Assembly (NCBI GenBank): GCA_028571685.1
Contig: CM053142.1
Coordinates: 126,906,796-126,970,795 of the forward strand
DNA from: Heterohyrax brucei
Lineage: Eukaryota; Chordata; Mammalia; Hyracoidea; Procaviidae
DNA length: 64,000 nt
Reading direction: 5' to 3'
Of this stretch, positions 63,970 to 64,000 are shown in pieces (position 1 is the first letter of the stretch; each line of letters opens with the position of its first letter). The notes beneath the pieces are model-generated. The model was given only the letters and a program-made list of their open reading frames with translations. It was not told where the DNA came from and made no database searches. The translations under genes were made by a program, and so were the position numbers.

Positions 63970-64000
63970 CACATGTTAGTTTCCTAAGGCTGCCGTAACA
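63970..64000 (-). mobile_element. Start of an inverted MaLR-type LTR, cut by window edge
   Basis: TTAGTTTCCTAAGGCTGCCG followed by TAACA matches the start of the inverted LTRs at 5813 and 37130. Confidence 0.6.

Noticed and set aside
63546..63998. 150-codon plus-strand open frame
   Set aside because: Falls almost wholly in an inverted L1 3' UTR-like element and has no recognised domain.
1..64000. CRISPR array, bacterial operon, phage or plasmid features
   Set aside because: Composition, CpG depletion, poly-A/T tracts and SINE/LINE/LTR content are vertebrate; no regularly spaced repeats with unique spacers exist.

Overview
The window looks like ordinary mammalian nuclear DNA from an afrotherian, most likely a proboscidean (elephant lineage); hyrax or sirenian cannot be excluded. 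The main evidence is the dominant repeat: dozens of copies of a tRNA-derived SINE in the AfroSINE style. Its head reads roughly AACCCTGGTGGCATAGTGG, its B-box region GCAGTTCGAATCC, and its tail TATGAGTCGGAATTGACT. That tail is shared with the 3' end of an RTE/BovB-type LINE, which is also present in many copies. Pan-mammalian relics (L2, MIR, MER5A, old L1, MaLR and ERVL LTRs) fill much of the rest. I have no alignment tools, so family names are recognised by eye and boundaries are usually good to about 5-20 bp. Where a target-site duplication (TSD) is quoted, I read both copies.

I see no convincing protein-coding exon, tRNA, rRNA or other functional RNA gene. The open frames are short. Those that resemble proteins are decayed reverse transcriptase/endonuclease (RTE, L1) or mariner transposase fragments. 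The window is therefore intergenic or deep-intronic.

Layout. 0-9 kb: foldback mariner MITE, a Gly-tRNA-headed SINE, an internally deleted RTE, several AfroSINEs, L2 pieces and two LTRs. 9-14.4 kb: an old L1-like 3' region, then a two-LTR MaLR provirus (10848-12881) with a SINE in its second LTR, MER5A, a tandem SINE pair, and an L1 interrupted by a SINE. 15.4-18.4 kb: two antisense RTE fragments on either side of a second foldback mariner. 18.5-20.4 kb: L1 ORF2 remnant cut by SINEs. 23-27.4 kb: antisense and sense RTE, and a MIR with a tandem duplication. 28.6-32.3 kb: L1 remnants and a 2.3-kb antisense RTE covering the 5' region, endonuclease and start of RT. 34.6-35.6 kb: repeat-free block with homeodomain-type and octamer motifs. 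37-38.2 kb: SINE-interrupted LTR and a small CpG-rich patch. 40.3 kb: third foldback mariner. 42.8-48.5 kb: L1 3' end, then two successive sense RTE copies separated by an orphan L1 5' end. 54.8 kb: fourth foldback mariner. 55.6-60.3 kb: SINEs, LTRs, antisense RTE and L2. 60.3-63.05 kb: the longest repeat-poor stretch. The right end carries an antisense L1 3' UTR running into the start of an LTR.

The working relationship visible here is retrotransposon parasitism. The SINEs carry the RTE 3' tail and presumably borrowed the RTE machinery, and the palindromic mariner elements would have depended on a mariner transposase supplied elsewhere. The best novelty candidates are the foldback mariner family with an internal TIR-like motif, the Gly-tRNA/RTE composite SINE, two SINE copies sharing the same extra 3' flank, the orphan L1 5' end between two RTE copies, and the two repeat-poor blocks that may be conserved regulatory DNA.
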